A stretch of 5,438 nt of DNA, taken from the NCBI GenBank assembly GCA_030603505.1, contig JAUVXQ010000095.1, positions 1 to 5,438 of the forward strand. The letters run 5' to 3'. Made by a program: the position numbers and the translations under genes. Origin of the DNA: Candidatus Heimdallarchaeota archaeon. Lineage in GTDB: Archaea > Asgardarchaeota > Heimdallarchaeia > Heimdallarchaeales > Heimdallarchaeaceae. The notes below the pieces were generated by a model that was not told where the DNA came from, did not search any database, and worked only from the letters and a program-made list of their open reading frames with translations. Shown here piece after piece: positions 4,899 through 5,438 of the stretch; positions within the stretch are counted from its first letter, which is position 1, and every line of letters begins with the position of its first letter.

Positions 4899-5353
4899 TT
4901 ATCTGAAGCATAAACTGAGGTTTTTGTAATCTCTTTTTTACCTATTATGAAAGTTCCATTAATATCTAATTTAAGTGCTTGAACTACGTTAAGTGCTTCT
5001 TCTAAGAAAATATCTTCTTGAGTCGTGAAAAACATATCAATGAATGCTAAGACCATTTGAACAATAGAGAGATCAAAGGATCTGTTGTTAGGATTATCAA
5101 TTAAAGGATAAGAATTTTTTGCATAATCATTGACATCCATAGCATTCTTTAAACTATCACTTAGGATTCTGTTCGTCTCTGTATCACCAGTTGCTTGTAA
5201 TGTCGCAGGAGATTCTGTATCTACTACTTGCATACTCAAATAATCTTTTTCAATTGTCGAATAGCTACTAGGTATGGTTGTGGATTTAACCATAGATAAG
5301 TTGCAGAATAGCAATAGTAAGAACAAACTCATAATCTTTATTTTTTTCTGCAT
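4889..5353 (-). CDS. N-terminal piece of the broken secreted protein (signal peptide and helical start)
   Basis: This 154-codon piece begins with a clear export signal: a basic N-terminus (MQKKIK), a hydrophobic core at residues 8-18 (MSLFLLLLFCN), and a likely cleavage region near residue 24 (MVKS/TT). Residues 25-60 are polar and likely a linker. From about 60 to 130 the pattern is helical (SIVQMVLAFIDMFF, then DIFLEEALNVVQALK), as in helical-toroid proteins. It stops at a TAG (4889-4891) created by the frameshift, in mid-domain. The ATG at 5353 is the natural start because the signal peptide begins there; no Shine-Dalgarno motif precedes it. If expressed alone it would yield a short secreted fragment. 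The cysteine in LLFC does not fit a good lipobox. Confidence 0.7.
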   Translation of the reverse strand: MQKKIKIMSLFLLLLFCNLSMVKSTTIPSSYSTIEKDYLSMQVVDTESPATLQATGDTETNRILSDSLKNAMDVNDYAKNSYPLIDNPNNRSFDLSIVQMVLAFIDMFFTTQEDIFLEEALNVVQALKLDINGTFIIGKKEITKTSVYASDNFS

Positions 5354-5389
5354 AGAGATAAGATATTGCTATCACAAAAAAATGTTACT

Positions 5390-5400
5390 CATAAAAATTA
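5390..5400 (-). promoter_or_regulatory. Possible TATA box for the large minus-strand gene
   Basis: On the minus strand TAATTTTTATG (5400-5390) lies about 37 nt before the ATG at 5353. Standard archaeal spacing gives a start near 5367 and a short leader of about 15 nt. The rest of 5354-5438 shows no gene. Weak consensus evidence only. Confidence 0.3.
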
Positions 5401-5438
5401 GTACTTCCGCAATAAGCCTTTTACTATCTCCCACCTCC

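Larger units (their letters stand above)
2411..5353 (-). pseudogene. Secreted, membrane-anchored helical/Ig-like protein with cytosolic zinc ribbon, broken by three lesions
   Basis: Four consecutive minus-strand reading frames form one protein. The order is signal peptide, helical domain, two beta-rich domains, one membrane span, zinc ribbon. The lesions are a -1 frameshift near 4892, an in-frame TAG at 4617-4619, and an insertion of about 322 bp between 4392 and 4071. Adding one base and removing 322 leaves 2622 nt, exactly 874 codons, so all pieces fall into one frame (873 aa with the TAG read as a residue). Only the first piece has a signal peptide and only the last has the membrane anchor, which argues that they were one gene. 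The protein is probably exported with its bulk outside the cell and about 50 residues inside. The helical part resembles alpha/alpha-toroid or six-hairpin proteins in appearance, but I do not recognise the family. It may be a true pseudogene; the two point lesions could instead be sequence errors. Confidence 0.68.

Overview
This AT-rich window most likely comes from an archaeon, possibly of the Asgard group. The points in favour are a membrane protein with a zinc ribbon and a RING/PHD-like finger, a large secreted and anchored protein with a cytosolic zinc ribbon, TATA-like promoter elements, and starts without clear Shine-Dalgarno sites. The lineage is an inference from protein style and was not checked against any database.

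Layout: Positions 3-1030 (+) encode a multi-pass membrane protein, open to the left edge of the window. Its C-terminal zinc ribbon and RING/PHD-like finger are split by an apparent 1-nt loss near 770. Positions 1080-2396 (+) hold an intact HD-domain phosphohydrolase of the COG1078/SAMHD1-like type, a predicted dNTP triphosphohydrolase. A convergent minus-strand block then fills 2411-5353.

The minus-strand block is best read as one broken gene. It runs from a signal peptide (5353) through an all-helical luminal or extracellular domain, two beta-rich Ig-like domains and one membrane span to a cytosolic zinc ribbon (stop at 2411). Three lesions separate it into four open pieces: a -1 frameshift near 4892, an in-frame TAG at 4617-4619, and an insertion of about 322 bp (about 4071-4392). 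Adding back one base and removing 322 restores an exact frame of 874 codons, 873 aa if the TAG is read through.

The insertion is the most unusual part. It has subterminal hairpins near both ends, a strong TATA-like box, and downstream of that box a foldable stretch (about 4206-4384) with a bulged stem, a junction and three more hairpins. It encodes no protein. It may be a non-autonomous mobile element, perhaps of the hairpin-ended IS200/IS605 kind, carrying or derived from a structured RNA. That classification is tentative.

The two membrane proteins on either side of the HD enzyme carry zinc ribbons of identical spacing (CPYC-x10-CxxCG) just inside the membrane. This hints at a shared style of cytosolic docking, but no functional link to the HD enzyme is visible. 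No tRNA, rRNA or CRISPR array was seen.
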